Of a stretch of DNA of 64,000 nt, positions 27,078 through 34,636 are shown one piece after another. The stretch comes from Lachnospiraceae bacterium NC2004 (lineage in GTDB: Bacteria > Bacillota > Clostridia > Lachnospirales > Lachnospiraceae), in contig JHXB01000008.1 of NCBI GenBank assembly GCA_000621905.1, positions 98,246-162,245 of the forward strand, written 5' to 3'. The notes below the pieces were generated by a model, which was not told where the DNA came from, made no database searches, and saw only the letters and a program-made list of their open reading frames with translations. Positions within the stretch are counted from its first letter, which is position 1. Each line of letters opens with the position of its first letter. The translations under genes were made by a program, and so were the position numbers.

Positions 27078-27917
27078 TCATCCTCTTCTAATCTTAGCTG
27101 CTTTTAGCAAATGAAGAGCGAGCACTGAAGTCGTAACCGAACCAACACCTCCGGGAACCGGGGTGATAATTGAAGCCTTGCTCTCAACCTTTTCAAAATC
27201 AACATCACCGCAGAGCATACCCTCTTCATTGACATTGATTCCAACATCCATAACAACCGCACCGTCAGAAACATAGCTGTCATCAATCATATTGGCAACG
27301 CCGGCTGCAGCAACAAGCACCTCAGCACGATTGCACTCCGCCTTCATATCAGCAGTTCTTGTATGGCAAATGGTAACGGTAGCATTTGCCTTCATAAGAA
27401 GCATAGAAACAGGCTTGCCTATAACAAGACTCCTTCCGACAACCGTAACTCTCTTACCTGTAAGATCAACATTGGCAAACTTAAGCATCTCTAAAACTGC
27501 TTCAGCGGTACAAGGTGCGTATCCTGACTCATCACCTGAATAAACCTTGGCCATGTTGATACTTGAAATACCATCCAAATCTTTGACAGGGTCAATTCTT
27601 TTAAGAACCTCCGCCTCGTCTATATGTTTAGGAAGCGGCTTAAGAAGAAGGATTCCGTCTATGTCATCATCATTGTTAATCTTGTCAAATTCAGCAAGAA
27701 AATCTTCGTTGCTGATACCCTCAGGAAAGACATTAGATGTGCATCTAAAGTTGACTTTTTCCATCTTCTTGATGGCACCGCGCTCGTACGCAATATCGTC
27801 ACCCTTCTCACCAACTCTGATAATAGCAAGATGAGGAGCAGCTATATCAAGACTCTCCATCTCCTTAGCAATCCTCTCATTAATCGCCCTTGCAACCTCA
27901 ACACCTTTTAAAACCAT
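27078..27917 (-). CDS. folD: Methylene-THF dehydrogenase / methenyl-THF cyclohydrolase
   Basis: Bifunctional enzyme interconverting methylene-, methenyl- and formyl-tetrahydrofolate. It has the substrate-site Y-x-x-x-K block (AYERGAIKKMEKVNF), GILLLKPLPKHI, VVGRSLVIGKP for NAD(P) binding, and the C-terminal PVPGGVGSVTTSVL. The length of 279 aa is normal. A divergence from the family is LKPLPKH where most have VQLPLP. The start follows AAGGAGAAGAGAAGGAT. fchA, also a THF enzyme, is the next minus-strand gene upstream, across 510 bp of structured non-coding DNA. Confidence 0.95.
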   Translation of the reverse strand: MVLKGVEVARAINERIAKEMESLDIAAPHLAIIRVGEKGDDIAYERGAIKKMEKVNFRCTSNVFPEGISNEDFLAEFDKINNDDDIDGILLLKPLPKHIDEAEVLKRIDPVKDLDGISSINMAKVYSGDESGYAPCTAEAVLEMLKFANVDLTGKRVTVVGRSLVIGKPVSMLLMKANATVTICHTRTADMKAECNRAEVLVAAAGVANMIDDSYVSDGAVVMDVGINVNEEGMLCGDVDFEKVESKASIITPVPGGVGSVTTSVLALHLLKAAKIRRG

Positions 27918-27952
27918 ATCCTTCTCTTCTCCTTTCCAACTCTAAACCTTAT

Positions 27953-27977
27953 CCCGGTAGCTTAAGCTACCCTGAGG
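27953..27977. repeat. CGGTAGC/GCTACC hairpin repeat
   Basis: CCCGGTAGC and GCTACCCTGAGG around TTAA. It is a sequence variant of the CGGTGGC...GCCACCCTGAGG hairpin seen at 31088 and 60448, with both arms changed together. Confidence 0.55.
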
Positions 27978-28057
27978 ATGTATTTATTGCTAAGTTATCC
28001 CTCGCTTCGCGAAGTCATGACAGGGTTGTGTCATTCTGGGATATGTCATCCATAGTA

Positions 28058-28195
28058 GAAATATATGTTATTTCTGAGGGCGTTTGTGCACCTCGTTACT
28101 TAATGAACACAAGCCATGGGCGCAGTGTGAATTTAGTAACGTGAGCTGTGCACAATCGAGCCGAGAGGCGCCCCGAAGAAAGCAACATATATTTC
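28058..28195 (+). ncRNA. Structured element, copy 1 (candidate RNA)
   Basis: 138 nt. The closing stem is GAAATATATGTT with AACATATATTTC, extended by TTTCT/AGAAA and GGGCG/CGCCC. The inner arm starts with TTGTGCAC/GTGCACAA, then GTTACT/AGTAAC, an internal loop TAATGA/GAATTT and ACAC/GTGT. A second hairpin GCC-GAGA-GGC follows CGA on the 3' side. The GAGA loop is a GNRA only on the plus strand, so I read it as plus-strand RNA. No promoter or known family is recognised. Confidence 0.6.
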
Positions 28196-28215
28196 ACTTA
28201 TATAATCTAAAACCA

Positions 28216-28245
28216 AAGATTCTTCGCTTCGCGAAGTCATGACAG
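28216..28245. repeat. REP-like element, degenerate
   Basis: AAGATTCTTCGCTTCGCGAAG followed by TCATGACAG. It lies between copies 1 and 3 of the structured element. Confidence 0.45.
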
Positions 28246-28264
28246 GGGTTGATTATTCATACAG

Positions 28265-28408
28265 CGCCCGGTTACACATATGCTTAAGTCGGACTCTGTA
28301 AAAACGTCAGTACTTAATGAGCACGACTTTTAGGAGTGCGAATTTAGTATTGCTACGTTTTTGCCGAAGCGGGAGCGTGTCCGACGTAGCATAGTGTTGC
28401 CGGGTGCG
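28265..28408 (+). ncRNA. Structured element, copy 3 (candidate RNA)
   Basis: 144 nt. The outer stem is imperfect (CGCCCGG...ACAC...ATGCT with AGCAT...GTGT...CCGGGTGCG). Then come GTCGGAC/GTCCGAC, inner stem AAAAACGT/ACGTTTTT, AGTACT/AGTATT, loop TAATGA/GAATTT and GCAC/GTGC. The side hairpin is GC-GGGA-GC after CGAA. Every stem differs in sequence from copies 1 and 2, yet all pair, while the loop words are the same. Confidence 0.55.
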
Positions 28409-28427
28409 TCCGTTATAGAAACATATG

Positions 28428-29057
28428 TTACCTCACATCCGCGAGTACCTTAGCATAAACTTCATCCGCCATCTCATTTCCTACGCGTATCATCTCATCC
28501 GCCCTCTTATCAAATTCATCCGCCTTGTCCCTATTCTTCATCATCTTCGTATTAATAAACACATTCAGCGACGCCCCATTAAGCGCAGCCTTAAGGCACT
28601 GAACCGCAACACCCGCATCACTAATCGCAAGCTTAGACCCAATCTCAGCAACCCTCTTAGTAACCTTAATGCCCTCAACAATCTTCTCCATAAGCTCTAA
28701 AGGAGCCTCACTGGCAACAACCAATGCCTCCTCCAAAACCTTATTCCTATGAGCTATCTCCTCTTCAGTTGACTTAGGAAGTCCATAGGCCTTAGCTAAT
28801 GGTTCAAATGCAACCGCATCCCTATCCATAGCATCAAGAAGCGCTCTTGTGATATCGTTAGCATTTGCAATAATACTCTCTATCTCATCCTGATACTCCG
28901 CATACTTCTTCTTGCCTGTGGTAAGTGCCATAACCATGTTGCCAAGGCTCATACCAACTGCAGCAACAAGACCTGAAGCTCCACCTCCACCAGGAACAGG
29001 CGCATCAGACGAAAGCTCCTTAATAAAATTATCAATTGTATATTCAGACATAGCCAT
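28428..29057 (-). CDS. fchA: Cyclodeaminase/cyclohydrolase family protein
   Basis: 209 aa, all-helical, with the family N-terminus AMSEYTIDNFIKELSS, the Gly-rich PVPGGGGASGLVAAVG and the core GSKLAISDAGVAVQCLKAA. Homologues are formimino-THF cyclodeaminase and methenyl-THF cyclohydrolase. Proximity to folD favours a role in methenyl-THF turnover. The start at 29057 is preceded by GGAGGATTATGTT; the longer reading frame has no ribosome site. Confidence 0.88.
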   Translation of the reverse strand: MAMSEYTIDNFIKELSSDAPVPGGGGASGLVAAVGMSLGNMVMALTTGKKKYAEYQDEIESIIANANDITRALLDAMDRDAVAFEPLAKAYGLPKSTEEEIAHRNKVLEEALVVASEAPLELMEKIVEGIKVTKRVAEIGSKLAISDAGVAVQCLKAALNGASLNVFINTKMMKNRDKADEFDKRADEMIRVGNEMADEVYAKVLADVR

Positions 29058-29122
29058 AACATAATCCTCCAATAAAAAAACTACCAATCATTATACCACA
29101 AAACTCCTTTTATTCCAACATC

Positions 29123-29147
29123 ATAAAAAGCTGCCCTAAAGCAGCTT
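29123..29147 (-). terminator. Terminator of the two-component operon
   Basis: On the minus strand AAGCTGC-TTTAGG-GCAGCTT is followed by TTTTT, right after the histidine kinase stop codon. It is a standard intrinsic terminator. Confidence 0.85.
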
Positions 29148-29153
29148 CTTACA

Positions 29154-30284
29154 CTAAACCTTCTTTACAAACAGCTCGACAACAAATCCGTCGTCATTAT
29201 AATACTCCATTCCTCCGCCCTGCTTGGTCATGTACCAATTGGCAAGATACATTCCGAGGCCGTAGCCGCTCTTCTCATCAGTACCCTTGCCTCTGTAGAA
29301 CTTCTCGATAATAAGCGGAAGTTCATCATCTAAAACCCCGGGGCCTGAATCCTTAACCTTAATCTTGATATACTTATCACCGGTATCACCAAATCCGCTG
29401 ACTTCTTCAAATGAAACATGTATGTCAGTGTGCGCGTATTTATACGAGTTCCCGATTATATTGTCAATAACCTGCTCCATGCGCATTGAATCGTAATACA
29501 AAAGACATTCCGGAATATGATTGTCAAGAATGATGTTGCCGTAATCAACAAGATTCTTGAAATAGACTTCAATATCTTTAGAATCCCTCTCTAAGACATT
29601 AAACCTAATCTCCTCAGAATCCTCAAGCGTCGCCTTAAACATGTTATTAACAAGCGCATTGATAGTCTCTGCCTTAGTAGAAATAGTCCCAATCTTATCC
29701 AACAGATTGCTCACCTCTTCATCATCAGACTCTTTTAACTTGTTGCCATACTTTAGTTCAAGTACCTCACAAGTCGCCTGAATAGTGGCAACAGGAGTCT
29801 TGATATCGTGACTAAGCTCGCCCACAAGCTCGCGTTTGGCGCGTTCTGACGCAGCCTCTCTCTCCTTGGCCGCTTTAAGCTCCAATCTCATTATGTCAAA
29901 ACTCTCAACCAAATTGATAAAGAGCTTGTTCTTATGAACAGGAAGAGGAACATCCAAATTGCCCTTTGCGATTTCATTTGCAAATGACTCCATCTCGCCG
30001 ATAGGCTTAAGCTCCATTAAGTATATCAAGACGAGAAGAAGCAATCCTATCACAAAAACAGCTGCCCAAAATATAATAATAATTTTAAGAATCTGTGCCT
30101 GATTAACTGATACGCTATCCTGAAATCTGCCCCACAAATCCTTATAAATCTCAAGTTCCTTATCACTGACATCTCCTAAATCAACCGACTTAAGATCAAT
30201 ACCGTTAAACATATTGACCAAAGCAATAAGCGCGACCAACATCAGCAGCATATAAGTGACAACAATTCTTCTAAAACCTTTCAT
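29154..30284 (-). CDS. Sensor histidine kinase
   Basis: 376 aa with two membrane spans (about 8-26 and 67-90) enclosing a loop of only 40 residues. A HAMP-like linker, HisKA with GELSHDIKTPVA (H159) and an ATPase domain with KVKDSGPGV and SGYGLGMYLA follow. The short loop suggests that it senses within the membrane or through a partner, and the ABC exporter upstream is the natural candidate (inference). The start overlaps the regulator stop by one base (TAATG). Confidence 0.93.
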   Translation of the reverse strand: MKGFRRIVVTYMLLMLVALIALVNMFNGIDLKSVDLGDVSDKELEIYKDLWGRFQDSVSVNQAQILKIIIIFWAAVFVIGLLLLVLIYLMELKPIGEMESFANEIAKGNLDVPLPVHKNKLFINLVESFDIMRLELKAAKEREAASERAKRELVGELSHDIKTPVATIQATCEVLELKYGNKLKESDDEEVSNLLDKIGTISTKAETINALVNNMFKATLEDSEEIRFNVLERDSKDIEVYFKNLVDYGNIILDNHIPECLLYYDSMRMEQVIDNIIGNSYKYAHTDIHVSFEEVSGFGDTGDKYIKIKVKDSGPGVLDDELPLIIEKFYRGKGTDEKSGYGLGMYLANWYMTKQGGGMEYYNDDGFVVELFVKKV

Positions 30285-30979
30285 TACTTAAGCTCCAATA
30301 TGTAACCTGTGCCCCAGACAGTCTTGATAAATTCAGGATTGTTAGGGTCCTCCTCCAGTTTCTCTCTAAGCCTTCTGATGTGTACATTAAGAGTTCCGTC
30401 ACCATAGAACGAATCGCCCCACACCTCATCAAAAAGCTTATCTTTGGTAACAATCGTATTCTTGTGCTCATATAAACATTTTATAAGGGCGTACTCCTTG
30501 GCTTTTAGGGAAATGTTATCGCCCTTTAAAACCACAGACATCGTAGAATCTATGAGTGAAAATTCCTGATTAGTATCAGGCTCCTTAACCTCGTGCCCCT
30601 CAAGCTTTCTGACCTCTTCTATCCTCTTTAAGTTAACCTTAACTTTAGCAAGAAGAACCGACAAGCTGTATGGCTTGGTAACATAGTCATCACCGCCGAT
30701 ACTAAGTCCCACAAGCATATCGTCGTCACTCTGTCTTGCGCTGATAAAAAGAATCGGAAGACTATAATCCTCTCGCAATTTTTTACAAACATCAAATCCT
30801 GAACCATCACCCAAATTAATATCAAGCAATATAAGATCAGTGTCATTAGTCTTTAAGAAATCAAAGCAAGACGCAGCACTGTCCACATACTGCGTCTTAA
30901 CATCAAACATTTCAAAATATTCAGCCGTCATCTTGGCAAGTTCGGTTTCATCATCAACAATTAAACAGTTATAATGCAT
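30284..30979 (-). CDS. OmpR/PhoB-family response regulator
   Basis: 231 aa. The receiver domain has DD at 9-10, acceptor D53 (LILLDINLGDG) and Lys in VTKPYS; a winged-helix DNA-binding domain follows, ending VWGTGYILEL. It probably controls the adjacent ABC exporter genes: two 8-bp direct repeats with 11-bp period, typical for this family, lie at 34618-34636 upstream of the ATPase gene. Its own promoter overlaps the exporter's terminator (31042-31073). Confidence 0.94.
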   Translation of the reverse strand: MHYNCLIVDDETELAKMTAEYFEMFDVKTQYVDSAASCFDFLKTNDTDLILLDINLGDGSGFDVCKKLREDYSLPILFISARQSDDDMLVGLSIGGDDYVTKPYSLSVLLAKVKVNLKRIEEVRKLEGHEVKEPDTNQEFSLIDSTMSVVLKGDNISLKAKEYALIKCLYEHKNTIVTKDKLFDEVWGDSFYGDGTLNVHIRRLREKLEEDPNNPEFIKTVWGTGYILELK

Positions 30980-31041
30980 ATTTACACCTCATATTAAAGG
31001 GCGCTATACCCATGATTATCTTCCCCTCTTGTCCTTATTTA

Positions 31042-31073
31042 ATTATACAAAAAAGCCCTGCAAATGCAAGGCT
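31042..31073 (-). promoter_or_regulatory. Promoter overlapping an intrinsic terminator
   Basis: On the minus strand a hairpin AAGCCtTGC...GCAgGGCTT followed by TTTTTTG (31050-31073) ends transcripts from the ABC permease. Inside the same hairpin sits TTGCAT (31064-31069), and TATAAT (31042-31047) follows 16 bp later, a good promoter for the regulator-kinase pair. Terminator and promoter therefore share bases. Confidence 0.65.
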
Positions 31074-31087
31074 TAATTAATCTTTCC

Positions 31088-31110
31088 ACGGTGGCTCCGC
31101 CACCCTGAGG
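31088..31110. repeat. CGGTGGC/GCCACC hairpin repeat
   Basis: ACGGTGGCtccGCCACCCTGAGG, the same hairpin type as at 5419 and 60448. It lies between the promoter of the regulator gene and structured element copy 2. Confidence 0.6.
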
Positions 31111-31118
31111 ATTGTTAA

Positions 31119-31260
31119 GAGCCTAATATGTTTTTTTGTAGGGCGTTGACGCGTCTCGTTACTTAATGAGTGCAAGCCTTAGCTTAGCACGAATTTAGTA
31201 ACGTGAGCAACGCGTCTTCGAGCCGAGAGGCGTCCCGAAAAAAAACAACATATTAGGCTC
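31119..31260 (+). ncRNA. Structured element, copy 2 (candidate RNA)
   Basis: 142 nt. The closing stem GAGCCTAATATGTT/AACATATTAGGCTC is perfect (14 bp), followed by TTTTT/AAAAA and GGGCG/CGTCC. The inner arm is GACGCGT/ACGCGTC, GTTACT/AGTAAC, loop TAATGA/GAATTT and GTGC/GCAC. The side hairpin GCC-GAGA-GGC comes after CGA. It ends 16 bp before the stop of the convergent ABC permease gene. It is the best-formed of the three copies. Confidence 0.65.
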
Positions 31261-31276
31261 TATATTAAATCCGCTC

Positions 31277-33715
31277 CTACTCTTCAGTAATCATCCCAAC
31301 AGGCTCGAGCGTCCTGGTCTTCAACCCAAACAATCCTGCTGTAATAATCGCCACAACAAATATTCCAACAATAGTCGCAATATACCAGGTAGGAGATATA
31401 GAGAATGCAATCTTCTTGATTCCAAACAATGAGAAACAAGCAATACACAAGTTACTTCCAACAACCTGCGCCATGGCTCCTCCTATAAGCATTCCAACAA
31501 TGATTCCCGGAACATTTGACATCATTATCTGTGAAATAATCTGAGAAGAAGTCATTCCAAGAGCCTTGTTTATACCGAAAGTACGCCACTCTCTAACAAT
31601 CTTAGCTCTGACAACAAGCGCCTCAACAAACACAACCACAAGGATTGTTATAAGAACTATCACGAAACAAAGCATTTGCACAGCTGTTGAAACACTCTGT
31701 AATGTGCTCTTCATATTTGTGTCTATATCTATAACACTGTCTGTTTCGATATCTTTGTCATCAATCTGAGATTCAATATCGTCAAATGTTACTCCTTCTT
31801 TACAAGCTAAAGTATAACTAACATTTGCAGTAGACACTCCGATTTTTTCAGCTCCATCAAGTGTCATACAGATGGTTCTTCCCATGCGTTCCATACGCTG
31901 ATCAATTCCGGTGATAATGTAATCTGCATTTTTGTCACCGACAGTAATGGTAAGAACATCACCGACACCAACATTAAAATCATTTGCCACACCGGTTGTA
32001 ACCAATATCTCGTTATCATTCTTAGCGTATCTTCCTTCAACCAATATAGCTGTAGGTCTTTTGCTAATATCCTCATAAGCATAAGTATAAACATTTTGAG
32101 TTTTATCCTTATGTGATACCGAAGGCTCAAATCCGGTGCTGACAAGAACATCCTCTACACCATCTAAATTTTTGATATCATCTTCGATATCTTTGCTTCC
32201 ACCAATCAGTGCAGTTCCTGTATCAAATCCCATAATCGATGTTAGGGAATCAGGATCTGATCCGAAGTTCTCCATCATTCCAAAACCAACAAGTGTTGAA
32301 ATCACGAGGATCATAATGATTATAACCATTACAACATTTTTACCGATTTCACCTATCATTCCTTTAAGAGAAAGAACTACAGAGATTGGAAGTGGGGTTT
32401 TTTCAAATGTAAAATGATTTCTCTTAAAATTATGTGTGTTAATACCACCCCTAAGTTCATCTAAAACTCCGGTTTTCTTGTATGCTCTACTGATAAACCA
32501 TGTAACCAAAAGAATCATTACAAGCAAGCTGATTACAGTGATCATGGCAGTTGCGTAATCGATTGGCTGGTTCCATGTAATTCCCAAAAGAAGACTTACT
32601 ACATCAACAAATTTACTATTAGATACAAATGCTAAAGCAACCCCCACCAAAGCTCCTAAGAGTGCAATGATTGCAATCTGAACTAAAATAGTTAATCTCA
32701 ACTCTTTTACAGTATATCCTGATGCCTCTAATATACCGGTGTTCTTCATGTTGCGCTGTATAAAATTCTTAATACTGAAAGAGATAATGATCAATGCAAT
32801 AACCAATATAAGAATACCAAATATCATTATTATAGCCATTGAAATCATTGGTAGGAACTGTGCTCCGCCTCTCATCATTTGCCAATTGACAGCAATCATA
32901 CTTAAGTAATCTTTTTCAGGATTCTTTTCCATGTATGGTCCCACATAATCTTTATATGCTCCGGTTATTTCTTCCTCAAGGTCCGATGTTTTATAGTAAC
33001 CATCATCCCTACCATAAGTTGACATGTATGCGATAACATTTGAAGCCGCAGGTGCAAGCTCACTCTCATCAATCCTACCCTTAAAAGCGATGTAATCAAG
33101 TGCCTTTTTAGGATTCTCATCTACAATCTTATCAATCATTTTCTGCGACATATAAATATAGTTTATGGTTATGTTAATTGTTGATGAAAAATATGGATCC
33201 TCTGCATAACCTGCAACATTGAACTTGTATTTATTATCACCAAGCTTTAACTCTAAAGTATCACCGATGGCGTATCCGGCTTTCATATGCAAAGGCACAA
33301 AGATATCATTTTCTGAGTAATCAGATGCATCGATATCAAGAATTTTCATCTGTTTTTTCTCGTTACCAAAACTCTCTGCAAGGAAATCATACTCTTTCCA
33401 TTCGGTATCTTTTGAATTCTTATATTCCCCATAAATCCTGGTTACCGGTGTAGTTTCAAATTCCTTTATATGCTCATTTTCCTTAAATGCTTTCTCAAGA
33501 CATTCCTTTTTTTCAGAATCATCATCAATAAAAACTATCCCGTGAGAACCGTTTATTTTATCGAATCTGTCATCCATTACCCTGCCCATACCGTTTAAGG
33601 TTGCTAAGCAGTTAAAGATAAGAAATGAAGACAAAAGGGTGAGTATGAAAAAGGTAATCATATCTCCTTTTTGTTTCTTCATGTTGTTTTTGGCAATCAT
33701 AAAAAGTTTATACAT
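31277..33715 (-). CDS. FtsX-type ABC transporter permease
   Basis: 812 aa. An N-terminal span (about 20-40) is followed by an extracellular domain of about 230 residues, three spans, a short cytoplasmic link, a fourth span, a second extracellular domain (about 495-650) and three final spans: the two-FtsX-domain layout of MacB/Bce-like exporters. Likely work is peptide export, antibiotic resistance or envelope signalling rather than nutrient uptake. It follows the ATPase gene with 1 bp between stop and start, and a two-component pair lies downstream. Confidence 0.9.
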   Translation of the reverse strand: MYKLFMIAKNNMKKQKGDMITFFILTLLSSFLIFNCLATLNGMGRVMDDRFDKINGSHGIVFIDDDSEKKECLEKAFKENEHIKEFETTPVTRIYGEYKNSKDTEWKEYDFLAESFGNEKKQMKILDIDASDYSENDIFVPLHMKAGYAIGDTLELKLGDNKYKFNVAGYAEDPYFSSTINITINYIYMSQKMIDKIVDENPKKALDYIAFKGRIDESELAPAASNVIAYMSTYGRDDGYYKTSDLEEEITGAYKDYVGPYMEKNPEKDYLSMIAVNWQMMRGGAQFLPMISMAIIMIFGILILVIALIIISFSIKNFIQRNMKNTGILEASGYTVKELRLTILVQIAIIALLGALVGVALAFVSNSKFVDVVSLLLGITWNQPIDYATAMITVISLLVMILLVTWFISRAYKKTGVLDELRGGINTHNFKRNHFTFEKTPLPISVVLSLKGMIGEIGKNVVMVIIIMILVISTLVGFGMMENFGSDPDSLTSIMGFDTGTALIGGSKDIEDDIKNLDGVEDVLVSTGFEPSVSHKDKTQNVYTYAYEDISKRPTAILVEGRYAKNDNEILVTTGVANDFNVGVGDVLTITVGDKNADYIITGIDQRMERMGRTICMTLDGAEKIGVSTANVSYTLACKEGVTFDDIESQIDDKDIETDSVIDIDTNMKSTLQSVSTAVQMLCFVIVLITILVVVFVEALVVRAKIVREWRTFGINKALGMTSSQIISQIMMSNVPGIIVGMLIGGAMAQVVGSNLCIACFSLFGIKKIAFSISPTWYIATIVGIFVVAIITAGLFGLKTRTLEPVGMITEE

Positions 33716-33716
33716 A

Positions 33717-34523
33717 TTACCACCCCATCTCTGAAAGGAAATCCTTTAACTTGTTGTGACGAACAAGTGCCTGCTCTTTATTAGGATTCTCATCATCCTT
33801 GTAGTCACCAAGATATGGTCCTAAGTCACACTCATCAGATATAACACCATCTGAAAGATAAATGATTCTGTTACCTCTCTCCGCTGCCTTGATTGTATGA
33901 GTAACCATTACAATGCTCTGTCCCTCTTCATTTAATCCGGTTAAAATATCAAGAACATTGGTTGTATTCTGTGAATTTAACGCTCCTGTAGGCTCGTCAG
34001 CGAAAAGAATCTTAGGGTCGTTAATCACTCCTCTAACCACCGCAACTCTCTGCTGCTGTCCACCGGATAACTGAGTAGGGAATTTTCTCGAATCCTGCTC
34101 ATTTATCTCAACCTTATTAAGAAGTGTACGAGTCTTCTCAGCAAGTGCTTTTCTGTCTTTTGATTTTAACAAACCACTTACCATAACATTGTCCATCGCG
34201 CTCATCGAGTCATTTAAGTAGTTCTGCTGGAAAACAAACCCTGCATAATCCCTTCTGAAAAGTGCTAATTTATCATTTGACAATTTTGAAATCTCTATAT
34301 TCTTGCCGTCCACATTGTATGTAACTGTTCCGAGTGACGGTCTGTCCATTCCTGAAAGTGCATATAACAAAGTACTCTTTCCGGAACCGGAGTTACCCAT
34401 AACAACCGTGAAATCTCCGCTATAGATTTCAAGATTTAAATTCTTAAGTACATGCTGCTGTACGGATTCATTTGAAAATGTTTTAGATAAATCCTTAGCC
34501 TTTAATATTACATTATCACTCAT
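33717..34523 (-). CDS. ABC transporter ATP-binding protein
   Basis: 268 aa from the ATG at 34523, which follows GGGAGGTTTTATT; the longer frame has no ribosome site. It has Walker A GNSGSGKS, signature LSGGQQQRVAV, Walker B ILFADEPTGAL and the H-loop VTHTIKAAE. It belongs to the MacB/LolD-like group that pairs with FtsX permeases, as here. Confidence 0.95.
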   Translation of the reverse strand: MSDNVILKAKDLSKTFSNESVQQHVLKNLNLEIYSGDFTVVMGNSGSGKSTLLYALSGMDRPSLGTVTYNVDGKNIEISKLSNDKLALFRRDYAGFVFQQNYLNDSMSAMDNVMVSGLLKSKDRKALAEKTRTLLNKVEINEQDSRKFPTQLSGGQQQRVAVVRGVINDPKILFADEPTGALNSQNTTNVLDILTGLNEEGQSIVMVTHTIKAAERGNRIIYLSDGVISDECDLGPYLGDYKDDENPNKEQALVRHNKLKDFLSEMGW

Positions 34524-34545
34524 AATAAAACCTCCCAAAAAGAAA

Positions 34546-34596
34546 ACTTTCATGTTTTGTTGCTGATCATAATATACAACAACCAAACATGAAAGT
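34546..34596 (-). promoter_or_regulatory. Promoter embedded in a long inverted repeat
   Basis: 12-bp arms ACTTTCATGTTT (34546-34557) and AAACATGAAAGT (34585-34596) enclose a second TGTTG/CAACA pair. On the minus strand, TTTCAT (34589-34594) and TATGAT (34566-34571) are 17 bp apart, a plausible promoter for the ABC genes that uses one arm as its -35 box. The repeat could also serve as an operator, or as a hairpin ending solute-binding-protein transcripts, since TTTTCTTTTT follows. Confidence 0.5.
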
Positions 34597-34617
34597 CTTA
34601 AATTGATTCTTCTTTAA

Positions 34618-34636
34618 TTCTTAACTGTTTCTTAAC
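34618..34636 (-). promoter_or_regulatory. Candidate response-regulator binding site
   Basis: Two exact copies of TTCTTAAC (34618-34625 and 34629-34636) have an 11-bp period, and a weaker third copy lies at 34607. Direct repeats with this spacing are what OmpR/PhoB-type regulators bind. The site overlaps the stop codon of the solute-binding gene and lies upstream of the promoter of the ABC exporter. Confidence 0.5.

Larger units (their letters stand above)
27918..28427. other. 510-bp intergenic region with two structured elements
   Basis: No gene. It contains a CGGTAGC hairpin repeat (27953-27977), degenerate REP-like sequence (27999-28023 and 28216-28245) and two copies of the structured element described separately (28058-28195 and 28265-28408). 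At 28413-28427, next to the fchA stop, TAGAAACATATGTTACCTC resembles the left arm of the first element. Confidence 0.6.

Noticed and set aside
28058..28195. Structured element as an ordinary MITE
   Set aside because: Terminal arms differ in sequence between copies while pairing is kept, and I see no target-site duplication; a MITE would keep its ends.
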